The notes beneath the pieces were generated by a model, which was not told the DNA's origin, did not search any database, and saw nothing but the letters and a program-made list of their open reading frames with translations. Source: a virus. Taken from it: a stretch of DNA of 64,000 nucleotides. The translations under genes were made by a program, and so were the position numbers. Below, in pieces: positions 34,527 through 43,318 of this stretch (position 1 is its first letter; each line of letters begins with the position of its first letter). The stretch spans positions 1 through 64,000 of IMG/VR virus record IMGVR_UViG_3300017989_000104, one strand, 5' to 3'.

Positions 34527-37500
34527 TTAATCCTTTGGATCAAGTCCTACACATATTAGAGATGATTCAAATAAGAGAACTGACTCAGCAATATTGCATC
34601 CATCATCATCTTTATCTGGGTCAAACTCTGTAGACTCAATCTCTGCTCTGATATATCTATTTTTCCTATCAATGCAGTCTGACTTCGTAGTCGTAAATTC
34701 ATTTAAGTTTGTGGCAGCGTCATGACCTATTAAACATGCCATTTCCATTTCTCCAGATCTCTGCCCACCTTTATTCCTTCTTCCCCCAAGAGGTTGCAAA
34801 GTCTTTCTTGAGTAAGATCCAATTCCTCTTGCTGCTAATCTGTTTTCAGCAATATGGACCATTTTAAAGAAATATATATACCCGACTGCGATATCATTGA
34901 ATATTTCACTTTTTGACATTGGATCAAGTAATTTATAATCGTAGTCCGTATTTGTATATTGCATTGCCTGATCAAGCATCTCTAATGTCACTGATTCAAA
35001 TGGAGGTTGAATTACAAATATGTTATTGATGAAATCTTCGTCAATTTCAATATCTTTTAGCTTCTCCACCATTTGTGTAGTATACCAATTATTCTCAGTA
35101 TTGTCAATGCATTTGATATAACCAAGGAAATAATTGATAAGGTCTTCTCTTTTTCCGCCATTTTTCAATGACTCTAACATCTTTTGTCTTAAATCATTTA
35201 CGGACATTGAGAGATGCAACTCAAATATTTGTCCTATATTCATCCTGCTTATAATACCAAGTGGGTTGATACAAATATCCACGTGTCTCCCATCAGGAAG
35301 TTTTGGCATTTTTTCTCTTGGCATTATCTTTGAAATAACACCTTTATTACCATGTCGATTTGCAATCTTATCACCAGGATTTATTTTTCTTTCAAAAATC
35401 CCATACATCTCAATATGAATACCATTTATCTCTTCTCTCTTATATCTATATTTTCCAACTTGAGAGAATTTATTAAGTCCTTCCTCTCTTATAATTTTAC
35501 TCATTTGAGATTTTGGTATATAATCTTTTAACATTTTAAGAAAGTCTTTTTGCTTTTTCTTTTGACTTTCAATTTTATCTTTAACCCATTTGTCATATTG
35601 AGGCATTTCAGTGTTCCAAGTGTTCGGGTAAATATTAACCTCTGAGATTAACACTTGTTTTTTAGCGGTCAGTTTAATTTCTTCATCAAATACACTATAA
35701 CAATGTATACCTGAATTAATATCTTTCATTATAGCATAAGGTTTTCCAACTCCTATCCTATCATGAATTATAGGTTTTCCTCCTCCAGGATCTTTAACTT
35801 CAGGTAATGGTTTATATTCACCATCATTAGATAAACTTAATAAAACTTTATTTGGTGGAATTGTAAATGATAAATCAACATAATGCATTGAAGTGAAAAC
35901 ATCATCCTCAACTATTCTATCAGATATAACAATTCCGTCCTCATAGTTATATCCAAAATAAGGAATTACAGCAGTTAACAACTTTCGACCAAAGTTGATT
36001 TTACCATCATTCATAAACATACTCTCAGCAAGAATATCATTTTTCTTAACTTTATCTCCTTGCTTCACATATATTTTCATCCAATCCATATTTCCTACAT
36101 ATATCTTTCTATAAGAAACATTGATTATATCAACTTCATTATCATCATAGACAACAATTATATAATTATCATCTGTATAAACAACTTCACCATCTTTCTT
36201 TGCTGCTTTCAAAAACTGGGTTTCTTTTGAATATAACCATTCACTCCCAGAATATACATCAGGTGAATCAAAACTTTTTGTTAATACAGATTGTCTCATT
36301 TGAGATGATGCCATTTGAAGTCTGGTTTGATCATCATGCTCTGAGAAAGGTACCATTGCAACTGGAATTGAAATGGGTTGCTTCTCTAATATTTCATCTG
36401 TGAATTTCAAATTTTCATCAAGTTTAACATTTGGTACTAAGTTTTGTAATATTCCACAGTTATCTCTATCAGGAGTATCAACTGAGCAAACTCTGCCAAA
36501 CATACTATTTGAAATATCTCTAAGATGCTCTGGAACATTTTCTCTTTTAAAACCACCCGGACCTATGAGACTTGTTCTTGAAAGTCTTGTAAGTTCTTCA
36601 ACTGGATTTATTGAAAAATCAAATTGGACAATGTCAGATACATTACACTCTGATAATATCTTTGTTGAATTTACATTAAATTTCGGTTGTCTCGCAGTCC
36701 TATTTGACATACATAAGTCAAATATATATTTGGATATTTTTGATAAAAGAATATATTCATAACATCTTATTCTCTTATTGATAAAGTCTGTGTCATCAAA
36801 ATCGTCAGGGTGCTCAATTGCATAAACAACTTCATCCAATATAGTATCTGTGATAAAGAGTTTCTTTGATATTGTATCAGTTTCCATTATCAAATCTAAG
36901 GCGTACATAACATCTTCACCTTTTGATTTTGAGTTATACTGAGAATAAATTCTTCCCACTTCTTTGATAAAGTCATCTTGAGTATAACCATCTGATTCAG
37001 CATAGAACATTGTTAAATCAGATATCAATTTATCATACATATTTGTTGGAATTGTGTCAGCTGGTGTTTGAGAACTTAAGTTAAATTTTCTATTTACTTC
37101 TTCAATTCCAAAATATGCAAATAACATTAATGATAAAGGAACCATTTTTCCTAAGAAAGTAATATGAATATATGGTTCTTCTTTCTTAGGGACAACTACG
37201 ACAGTTGCTACATTTGTTCTTATTTTTATATTTTTACCACGAGTTACAATTGGAACATCAAATAATTGAAATTGAGGGATCTTCTGTTTTCCATTTATGA
37301 TGATATAATTTCCATCAATCAATTTTGGAATATCCATTGAGAGATCTAAAACATGTTCTCCCTTAGCTAATTTAATAACTAATTTCTGTTTTACTGTTCT
37401 TGCAAGATCTCGTGACGAAAACCTTGAATCACGAATCCCGAACTCGGGGACACTAAATCCAAGCGCTTCGGCCGGTTTTAGCATCTCCCGAATTGTGGAC

Positions 37501-37583
37501 TCAAGTGACCCAAATTCATTTTCTCGAATCCTGAAAATATTATTTTCTTCATCAAGCACAAAGTTTGGGTTAATCACTTTCAT
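34527..37583 (-). CDS. rpoB: RNA polymerase beta subunit, phage-encoded, single chain
   Basis: This 1018-residue protein is a shortened beta subunit (E. coli 1342). Conserved parts appear in order: SLIGPGGFKRENVPEHLRDI with GRVCSVDTPDRDNCGILQN (about 340-390, the fork loop/rifampicin region), FGYNYEDGIVISDRIVEDD (about 545), GDKIANRHGNKGVISKI (about 735), and RGIGSYSRKTLQPLGGRRNK with GGQRSGEMEMACLIGHDAA (about 918-956). The variable lobes between are reduced. With beta-prime it would form a catalytic polymerase. T4 itself relies on host polymerase, while phiKZ-like phages split these subunits into several chains; here the chain is whole. Start and stop overlap neighbours by four bases or abut them. 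Confidence 0.93.
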   Translation of the reverse strand: MKVINPNFVLDEENNIFRIRENEFGSLESTIREMLKPAEALGFSVPEFGIRDSRFSSRDLARTVKQKLVIKLAKGEHVLDLSMDIPKLIDGNYIIINGKQKIPQFQLFDVPIVTRGKNIKIRTNVATVVVVPKKEEPYIHITFLGKMVPLSLMLFAYFGIEEVNRKFNLSSQTPADTIPTNMYDKLISDLTMFYAESDGYTQDDFIKEVGRIYSQYNSKSKGEDVMYALDLIMETDTISKKLFITDTILDEVVYAIEHPDDFDDTDFINKRIRCYEYILLSKISKYIFDLCMSNRTARQPKFNVNSTKILSECNVSDIVQFDFSINPVEELTRLSRTSLIGPGGFKRENVPEHLRDISNSMFGRVCSVDTPDRDNCGILQNLVPNVKLDENLKFTDEILEKQPISIPVAMVPFSEHDDQTRLQMASSQMRQSVLTKSFDSPDVYSGSEWLYSKETQFLKAAKKDGEVVYTDDNYIIVVYDDNEVDIINVSYRKIYVGNMDWMKIYVKQGDKVKKNDILAESMFMNDGKINFGRKLLTAVIPYFGYNYEDGIVISDRIVEDDVFTSMHYVDLSFTIPPNKVLLSLSNDGEYKPLPEVKDPGGGKPIIHDRIGVGKPYAIMKDINSGIHCYSVFDEEIKLTAKKQVLISEVNIYPNTWNTEMPQYDKWVKDKIESQKKKQKDFLKMLKDYIPKSQMSKIIREEGLNKFSQVGKYRYKREEINGIHIEMYGIFERKINPGDKIANRHGNKGVISKIMPREKMPKLPDGRHVDICINPLGIISRMNIGQIFELHLSMSVNDLRQKMLESLKNGGKREDLINYFLGYIKCIDNTENNWYTTQMVEKLKDIEIDEDFINNIFVIQPPFESVTLEMLDQAMQYTNTDYDYKLLDPMSKSEIFNDIAVGYIYFFKMVHIAENRLAARGIGSYSRKTLQPLGGRRNKGGQRSGEMEMACLIGHDAATNLNEFTTTKSDCIDRKNRYIRAEIESTEFDPDKDDDGCNIAESVLLFESSLICVGLDPKD

Positions 37584-40276
37584 CTATGTATATCCTCTCC
37601 TGTTAATAGTTTATCCATAACACCTTGATAATTACCAGCTTTGAATAATCCTCTTACAATATGCTGCCTTGGTCTTGAAAATGCGAGTCCTAATAACCAA
37701 CTCTCATTACTCGGTACCGTTTGAACTGAGATATACTCAGGTGGCACAGAATCTCTATTTTCAAGGAGTCTCCATTTTCGATACCCTGCCCACATTAACT
37801 GTGAAACTACACATTCAAAATGAACATGGTAAATTTTTCGATTTGTATTGTAAATCTTAAATAACTTATCAACAATATCTTTATAATTGCTATTCTTTAC
37901 ATCATGAAGACTCTTTGAGGCATTTGATAAATCCCCAACAATATCATCTTGATGCATATCTCCTTTGGAAGTTGCAACACCCGACGTATGAAATGTCCTA
38001 AGAACTAATTGAGTATTACATTCTCCTAATGATTGAGCAGCAATTACTCCAACATATCTGCTGTGAAGTTTTTTCCATAAATCCCCATAACACTTATGAC
38101 ATATCTGAGGAGATTTACAAAATATTGGACTTCTTATTTTGATAACTTCTCCAACTATATCTTTGAAATTATCCATTGTTATCTTAATATACTCACCATC
38201 TTTTACATAATATCTATCTATTAGAAGAATTGCTTTTGGTGCATCATCAACATAAACTTCTAAACAATCTTCAGTACCACAATCTTCTAATTCAAGATCA
38301 ATTTCTACATTTACACATGCAAAAATCAGTTTTCGAGAAAGGTATCCTGAGGTCCCGGTATTCAAGGCAACGTCTAATAATCCTTTACGACATCCATAAG
38401 TTGAAAGAAAGAATTCTCTTCTTGTCAACCCTTCAATCAATGAATGTTTAATTGGTTCAGGTAATATTTCCAAATTAAAATTTGAAATAAACCCTCTCGT
38501 AAGGAGTATTTGTCGTGCTTGATCCCAAGAACCTCGTGATCCTGACTCTATCATATATGAATATGCAAAATTTTCTTTAAGCATATTTGTAGCTAAAGAA
38601 CCATTAACTTGCTCTAATTGTGTTGAAACTTCATCACTTTCGTATAACGTATCTCTGAAACTCCTAACTCCATCAATCTTACATTGACCTAAGGAAATAG
38701 TTGCTCCAAATAGAGTTGAATATTTAAATCCAACTCTTTTAATATGATCAAGAACTTTTGTAGTAACTGAGAATATATATTTTGACTCTACGTCATTTAA
38801 TATTCTAATAAGTCTCTTGCTTATAACTACATCGTCAATAATCGGATAATCATCAGGAAGGCAGGCATTAAATATTTTCCTCCCTTCCGTGATCATTTTG
38901 CCCTTAAACTCAACCTCATTTCTTAAGTCGGGGAAAACATTTGAGGTTAAAGCATATATTCCTAATATTATATCTTGCGAGGGTGTTGGTGCCAAACTTC
39001 CATTTGATGGATTTATGAAATTTCTTGTGATCAAACATTTTTCAATGATTTCTTGTTTTGCTTTTTCAGTTATTGGAATATAAACTGCCATTTGATCACC
39101 ATCAAAATCTGCATTAAATCCTGAGCAAGATAATGGGTGAATTTTAATTACTTTATCTAAAGATATTGTAATATAAAATCCAGTCATGCTAAGTCTGTGT
39201 AAAGAAGGTTGTCTATTCAACATACATACTTCACCTTCAATCACTTCCTTAGCAATTTCAAATAATACGGGACTGTCGAGTTCCATACATTTTTCAATAA
39301 AGTCAACTGCTTGATTAATCATCTTGAATTTATTCTTTTCAATAAGCTTCTTTGCTATTTGAATTTTGAATAATTCAAGTACCATAAGATATGGTAAACA
39401 GCAATGATCAAGTTTAAGTAACGGGTCGGGAATTATAACTGCTCTGCCAGAGAAATCAATTCTCTTTCCTAATATATTTCCCCGTATAAGTCCTTCCTTC
39501 TTTGATAATTTTTCTAAGATGTGATTATATAATTCATTCACATCTTTTTGTAGAGGAGTATAATATTGATAATATATTGATTTATCCTGCTTAATGTCAA
39601 TTATAGTTGAAAGCATTATCTCTCGTTTTGTGAGAATTTGCGTATAATATCTATTAATGGTATCTGCCTTTTGATGTGCGCTATCAATTCCTCTTGAAGC
39701 AGGTCTTAAATCAGCTGGTAATACTACAATTTCATGTAAAAGCAATTTATCAATATTATCAAGTACCATTTTCCATTCAGGAATTCCATCAGCTGAAAGT
39801 CCAGTAGCTAATGTTTTAATTAATTCTTCAATAGCTTCAATTCGATCAATTCTTGCTGCTCCTTCTGGAATTACAGAAGCTTCGGTTGTTGCAACATATT
39901 CATCTTCATGCATATACAAAATACTTTTCTCATCTTTCATGAGAACATCAATGACTTTCTTTAAATCACTTCCACCTAAATTCACAAGTAAATCATAAAA
40001 TAAAGGATTTACAACTGGAATTGGCAAAGTGATTTTTGCAAACCTTCTTCTTCTTTCCACAGAACTTAAAATGTCAACTTCGCATATTGGACAAGTTCCT
40101 CCAGATTTTGAAACACCATAATACGTACCACATTGACATGTGTAATTCTTAATAGGACCAAAGATTTGCTCAGAGAAGAGTCCATCAGGATGAAATCTTC
40201 TCTTAATTATTGGTTTAGGAGATGTCACTTCCTTAAGATCTTCACAGAATTTTTTCTGATCCAGTAGTTTTGGCAT
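37580..40276 (-). CDS. rpoC: RNA polymerase beta-prime subunit, phage-encoded, single chain
   Basis: This 898-residue protein is a shortened beta-prime (E. coli 1407). It has an N-terminal zinc ribbon (C47, C49, C62, C65), KRIDFSGRAVIIPDPLL, HRLSMTGFY, and the catalytic NADFDGDQMAVYIP near residues 388-401 with all three Asp. RGSWDQARQILLTRGF and FFLSTYGCRKGLLDVALNTG follow (bridge/trigger region), then a second zinc site (CKSPQICHKCYGD) and VIAAQSLGECNTQLVLRTFH. The active centre is intact, so it should be catalytic. The large insertions and C-terminal domain of bacterial subunits are missing. Its stop overlaps the rpoB start by four bases. No sigma factor was recognised nearby. Confidence 0.94.
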   Translation of the reverse strand: MPKLLDQKKFCEDLKEVTSPKPIIKRRFHPDGLFSEQIFGPIKNYTCQCGTYYGVSKSGGTCPICEVDILSSVERRRRFAKITLPIPVVNPLFYDLLVNLGGSDLKKVIDVLMKDEKSILYMHEDEYVATTEASVIPEGAARIDRIEAIEELIKTLATGLSADGIPEWKMVLDNIDKLLLHEIVVLPADLRPASRGIDSAHQKADTINRYYTQILTKREIMLSTIIDIKQDKSIYYQYYTPLQKDVNELYNHILEKLSKKEGLIRGNILGKRIDFSGRAVIIPDPLLKLDHCCLPYLMVLELFKIQIAKKLIEKNKFKMINQAVDFIEKCMELDSPVLFEIAKEVIEGEVCMLNRQPSLHRLSMTGFYITISLDKVIKIHPLSCSGFNADFDGDQMAVYIPITEKAKQEIIEKCLITRNFINPSNGSLAPTPSQDIILGIYALTSNVFPDLRNEVEFKGKMITEGRKIFNACLPDDYPIIDDVVISKRLIRILNDVESKYIFSVTTKVLDHIKRVGFKYSTLFGATISLGQCKIDGVRSFRDTLYESDEVSTQLEQVNGSLATNMLKENFAYSYMIESGSRGSWDQARQILLTRGFISNFNLEILPEPIKHSLIEGLTRREFFLSTYGCRKGLLDVALNTGTSGYLSRKLIFACVNVEIDLELEDCGTEDCLEVYVDDAPKAILLIDRYYVKDGEYIKITMDNFKDIVGEVIKIRSPIFCKSPQICHKCYGDLWKKLHSRYVGVIAAQSLGECNTQLVLRTFHTSGVATSKGDMHQDDIVGDLSNASKSLHDVKNSNYKDIVDKLFKIYNTNRKIYHVHFECVVSQLMWAGYRKWRLLENRDSVPPEYISVQTVPSNESWLLGLAFSRPRQHIVRGLFKAGNYQGVMDKLLTGEDIHR

Positions 40277-40494
40277 TAATTTGATTTCCCTCCATGTTGT
40301 TCAATCACATACTGTGCTATAAGAACCATATGGTGTTTTACTTGTTTAGCAACAAGTTCATCTAATGAAGGAATCAAAGAAGAGACAATCTCATTGAGTT
40401 CGTCTTTTGTCAGTTTATTTTCTTTATCATTTATCTTTTCATCTATAATCGCTTCAATTTCTTTACGTACTTGCTCTCCTAAGATTCCTTCCAT
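40276..40494 (-). CDS. Small helical acidic protein, function unknown
   Basis: This 72-residue protein is highly charged and helical (EQVRKEIEAIIDEKINDKENK, SSLIPSLDELVAKQVKHHM). Its stop shares one base with the rpoC start. A polymerase accessory role, such as an omega-like subunit, would fit the position, but no motif supports it. Confidence 0.55.
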   Translation of the reverse strand: MEGILGEQVRKEIEAIIDEKINDKENKLTKDELNEIVSSLIPSLDELVAKQVKHHMVLIAQYVIEQHGGKSN

Positions 40495-40495
40495 T

Positions 40496-40699
40496 TTAGC
40501 TCTCCTTAGTTCCTTGAATTGAAGATTTTACTTTTGACACATTACGTTTCCATAGCTTTGAAGTAATTTCTTCAAGTCCGCCAGTGGCAATTGTTATAAA
40601 ACGTTTACCTATTTTTTTAAATGCGCTATCAATGTCATCAACTGCTCCGAGCATTTCTTGTTTAGTTAGCTCTTCTGCAGAAGGTTTTTCATCACTCAT
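40496..40699 (-). CDS. Small protein, function unknown
   Basis: The start was set at the ATG at 40699, behind TTGGAGGAAG, giving 67 residues; the frame extends upstream over the neighbour without a binding site. It has an acidic first half (MSDEKPSAEELTKQEMLGAVDDIDS) and a basic second half (KRFITIATGGLEEITSKLWKRN). It overlaps the E2-like gene by four bases and lies one base from the 72-residue gene. Confidence 0.55.
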   Translation of the reverse strand: MSDEKPSAEELTKQEMLGAVDDIDSAFKKIGKRFITIATGGLEEITSKLWKRNVSKVKSSIQGTKES

Positions 40700-41037
40700 A
40701 ATCTTCCTCCAACAACTTTGAAATGTCCATATGGAATTTCGTAACAATTTAAGAGGTTATATAATTCAAGAGATTTGTCTATCTTTTTAAGATTCTCTTT
40801 TGTAAACTTAAGTCCTTTTAGAGTGTATGGTAGGCAATATTCTCCGGTATACGGGTCAGCATTCGGATGACGACAATCAACTAAAAGTATTTTCATAATT
40901 TTGTCGTCTATTAATACAACTCTATATTTCTCTATAATTAAATGGTCATCAATTTCCTCTATTTCTGTCTCTCTACCTCTGTAAAATACCCTTTTGGGTA
41001 CTATCTTTCTCTTAACCAAATAATTTTCTTTTAACAT
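40696..41037 (-). CDS. E2-like (ubiquitin-conjugating-enzyme-like) protein, tentative
   Basis: This 113-residue protein carries HPNADPYTGEYCLPYTL: H57-P58-N59 then C68, spaced like the HPN and catalytic Cys of ubiquitin-conjugating enzymes (H-P-N-x-n-G-x-x-C-L). It is preceded by strands (YRVVLIDDKIMKILLVDCR) and followed by helices (FTKENLKKIDKSLELYNLL), which also fits the E2 core order. It is short for an E2 (about 150 residues). It sits two bases after the E1-like gene at 41040 and in the same unit as a Ubl and a JAMM gene, which is the main reason to take the likeness seriously. The C68 thioester role is inferred. Confidence 0.4.
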   Translation of the reverse strand: MLKENYLVKRKIVPKRVFYRGRETEIEEIDDHLIIEKYRVVLIDDKIMKILLVDCRHPNADPYTGEYCLPYTLKGLKFTKENLKKIDKSLELYNLLNCYEIPYGHFKVVGGRL

Positions 41038-41039
41038 TT

Positions 41040-41912
41040 CTAAGCAGCTCCTGTATCAGGAATCAACTCAATAACATTTTTCCCTGAAGATACTACATAG
41101 TAATTATATGCAAATGGTAAATTAATAGCATTCACAAGGGATTTTATAACATCTGAAAACGATGTTAATGTTCCAGCCGGAAATTCTTTTTCCATAGTTG
41201 GAAAGTCTTTTGGTCCAACGAATAATGTCGTAGCAGATTTTGTATTCATATCCAAAATTGGTTGGAGATTCTCATGTAAATTAATTAGAGAGTCTTCTCC
41301 TTTATTTGTCTCCGCATCACAGGACTCATATAATATATCAGGAGTTTTTGATCTTTGATCAATATATTCACATGCTTCGATATTCGATCCATCAAGTTCA
41401 TAACGATATACTATCTCTTCGTCTATAAATTTATTCACAATCTTTTTGTTAAATAATAATGCAACAGCATTAACAGCTCCAATAACATCTGTTTTTGTAA
41501 GCTTTGTTGTATAATAACCTTCCATTGGAGTTTCGTAGGTCGCTTTCTTTCTGCAATCTACAATTAATTGTCTTCCTGAAAAATAAAGTCTTATGTTAAC
41601 TTTTCTTCGATTGTAAGTGAAGTCCCTACAATCAACCACATAATCATATGGCGTTAAATCAAATTTGTCTTCATTAAACTCTATGTCATACTTCGATAGG
41701 GTAATTTTTTCATTTGTTTCTTTGATAATTTCTTCAACTGCGTCAATCTTTAACATCCCAATATGTTTTCTCTTGAAAACAGTATTTTTTAGATTTTTCT
41801 TTTCAACTTTATCATAATCTATAATAGTCAAATGAGTCACATCTCTAAAGTCAGAAATAAATTGTGAAAAGAATCCACCTATTGTGCCCAACCCAATAAC
41901 GCAAATACGCAT
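41040..41912 (-). CDS. E1/ThiF-like adenylating protein with possible C-terminal Ubl domain
   Basis: This 290-residue protein has the E1 nucleotide fold: VIGLGTIGG (residues 5-13) and IIDYDKVEKKNLKNT (30-44), where D-x-D-x-V-x-x-x-N-L marks ATP binding. YVVDCRDFTYNRRKV (91-105) corresponds to the usual V-x-C/D-x-x-D-N-x-x-x-R part, with C95 as a possible reactive Cys. The end (about 228-290) reads like a beta-grasp: strand TTLFVGP, strand with FPAG, helix TSFSDVIKSLVNAIN, strands YYVVSS and VIELIP, ending GAA. It would make an E1 joined to its own modifier. The E1 part is reliable; the Ubl part is weak. The second E1-like gene is at 43319. Confidence 0.65.
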   Translation of the reverse strand: MRICVIGLGTIGGFFSQFISDFRDVTHLTIIDYDKVEKKNLKNTVFKRKHIGMLKIDAVEEIIKETNEKITLSKYDIEFNEDKFDLTPYDYVVDCRDFTYNRRKVNIRLYFSGRQLIVDCRKKATYETPMEGYYTTKLTKTDVIGAVNAVALLFNKKIVNKFIDEEIVYRYELDGSNIEACEYIDQRSKTPDILYESCDAETNKGEDSLINLHENLQPILDMNTKSATTLFVGPKDFPTMEKEFPAGTLTSFSDVIKSLVNAINLPFAYNYYVVSSGKNVIELIPDTGAA

Positions 41913-41943
41913 GTTACTCCCCTATCCTAACAATTTAATTTGT

Positions 41944-42189
41944 TCAATTTTCTCCTTCCATTACGGAAATGATTTCATCTAAATTATCTCTTAAATATTT
42001 CATTTCCTCGATAGTCATTCTTCCTGCTTTACCATAACCTTGTGTGTTGTCTTTCTTCTTAAACATTCTTGTCATTTGGATTTTCCTGGGTCCTCCATCA
42101 TATGAGAATATAGAAAAATGTAGTGCTGCATCCTCATCTCCAAATTCAAATAACTTTATAAGTTTGTCATCCTTCTCAGAATATGCCAA
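41944..42189 (-). CDS. Small PC4-like (YdbC-like) single-strand DNA-binding candidate
   Basis: This 81-residue protein resembles the PC4/YdbC domain: strands LHFSIFSYDGGPRKIQMTRMF with basic residues, a turn (KKDNTQGYGKAGR), then a helix starting MTIEEMKYLRDNLDEIISVM. PC4-like proteins bind single-stranded DNA and act in transcription or replication, and some phages carry them. The likeness is to the order of strands and the GR-x-x-T/S-x-E-x-x-x-L helix, not to a single decisive motif. A possible use with the phage polymerase is inference. Confidence 0.45.
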   Translation of the reverse strand: MAYSEKDDKLIKLFEFGDEDAALHFSIFSYDGGPRKIQMTRMFKKKDNTQGYGKAGRMTIEEMKYLRDNLDEIISVMEGEN

Positions 42190-42249
42190 CGTTTATCACC
42201 ACCTTTCGTTTTAAATTACATATAATAATTGTATTAGTACTTTAAATTG

Positions 42250-42654
42250 TCAAGGTTTATTTTTAATCTCTATACATATCTTATGTAAAGATTTGCATTC
42301 CTTCCTAAATGTATCAGCTTTACCATAATAATCTGGATCAATATTTTTAATGTAATGATGAAAAATATTAGGATTTCCAATTTGAGTATATAACCTTTTC
42401 AAGAAAACAGTTAAATCCTCAGCAAGTTTTCTCCAATGATCTATATCAATTGGTTTAGTTGAATATTCTAAAGTTGTTAAAAATAATCTTTCTATGTCGT
42501 CTTTATTTATTGCTTGTGCAACTTGTGCAACTCTGTCGTCATGACTTTTTTGAATTTTAGCTCTATCAACTGTAAAGATTTTAAATGATTGTCCTTTTTC
42601 ATTCTCTGCTATAAATTTTCCATCTCCACAATCTTTTGTGATTTTAACGGTCAT
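42250..42654 (-). CDS. Unknown helical protein
   Basis: This 134-residue protein starts with two or three strands (VKITKDCGDGKFIAENEKGQSFKIF) like a small barrel, followed by helices (SHDDRVAQVAQAINKDDIERLF, HWRKLAEDLTVFLKRLYTQIG). No motif was recognised. It lies between the SAP-Ubl gene and the PC4-like gene, after a hairpin. Confidence 0.55.
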   Translation of the reverse strand: MTVKITKDCGDGKFIAENEKGQSFKIFTVDRAKIQKSHDDRVAQVAQAINKDDIERLFLTTLEYSTKPIDIDHWRKLAEDLTVFLKRLYTQIGNPNIFHHYIKNIDPDYYGKADTFRKECKSLHKICIEIKNKP

Positions 42655-42680
42655 AATAAAAAAGTCTCCTAAATAATTTA

Positions 42681-42723
42681 TATGAGAGGGAAATTTTATA
42701 TTACAAAAATTCCCCTTCTCATA
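42681..42723 (-). terminator. Imperfect hairpin between the Ubl gene and the next gene
   Basis: TATGAGAGGGAAATTTT (42681-42697) pairs with AAAAATTCCCCTTCTCATA (42705-42723) with small bulges. It could end or dampen transcription after the Ubl gene, which would make the Ubl more abundant than downstream products. Confidence 0.5.
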
Positions 42724-42758
42724 TAATTATATATATAGAAGTCTATTGATTAAATTAA

Positions 42759-43286
42759 TTACCCTTTCTGACCTGCTGGTTTCAAGAACTCAAGTTCATC
42801 ACCTTGTTTGATTACATAATTATCTTCAACCTGTTTTCCATTGACGATTGGAGAAGACATTTTGGAAATATTGAGAACTTCAGAGAGGAATGATTTAACA
42901 GAAGATACTGTTCTTCCTGTTACAGGGAAGTCGCCTGCAGCTGCGCCGGATGATACGCGAATTGTCGTGGTTGTTCGATCACCATATTTTGCAGATGGTT
43001 TTGTCAAAACACTGCTAAGAGTAAATGTTGCAGCTTGAAGTTTGTCATCTTTCTTTGCTTCGGAAGCATTTTTAGTTGGTTCGCCATCTTTTCCAATTCC
43101 GAGAGTCTTAGCTTTCTTGGAAGATTTGGCATTTGCTTTCGTTCCGCCATGAGCAAGAAGTATTGCGTCAACCATAACATCTTTACGTTTCTTTGACATT
43201 CCAGGAATTTTCTTTTTCTTGCAAATTTCTCGGAGTTCAACATTGTTAAGTTTGGACAGTTTCTCTTTTGTGTACTTTGATGCCAT
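42759..43286 (-). CDS. SAP-like domain fused to a ubiquitin-like (ThiS/MoaD-type) domain
   Basis: This 175-residue protein begins with a SAP/Rho-N-like helix pair (LSKLNNVELREICKKKKIPG then KKRKDVMVDAILLA), which usually binds nucleic acid. A lysine-rich linker follows (about 45-82). Residues about 104-175 fit a beta-grasp: strand TTTTIRVSS, strand DFPVTG, helix VSSVKSFLSEVLN, strand SPIVNGKQVEDNYVIK (compare the V-N-G-x-x-V of ThiS), GDELEFLKP, and end AGQKG. A C-terminal G is needed for adenylation by an E1. The tail ends in a single G after K, so the activated residue may be the last glycine. Codon use looks highly expressed. E1-like and JAMM genes lie on both sides. Confidence 0.6.
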   Translation of the reverse strand: MASKYTKEKLSKLNNVELREICKKKKIPGMSKKRKDVMVDAILLAHGGTKANAKSSKKAKTLGIGKDGEPTKNASEAKKDDKLQAATFTLSSVLTKPSAKYGDRTTTTIRVSSGAAAGDFPVTGRTVSSVKSFLSEVLNISKMSSPIVNGKQVEDNYVIKQGDELEFLKPAGQKG

Positions 43287-43318
43287 TTTCTTAATCCTTT
43301 TCGTTAAATAGTTTTTCG

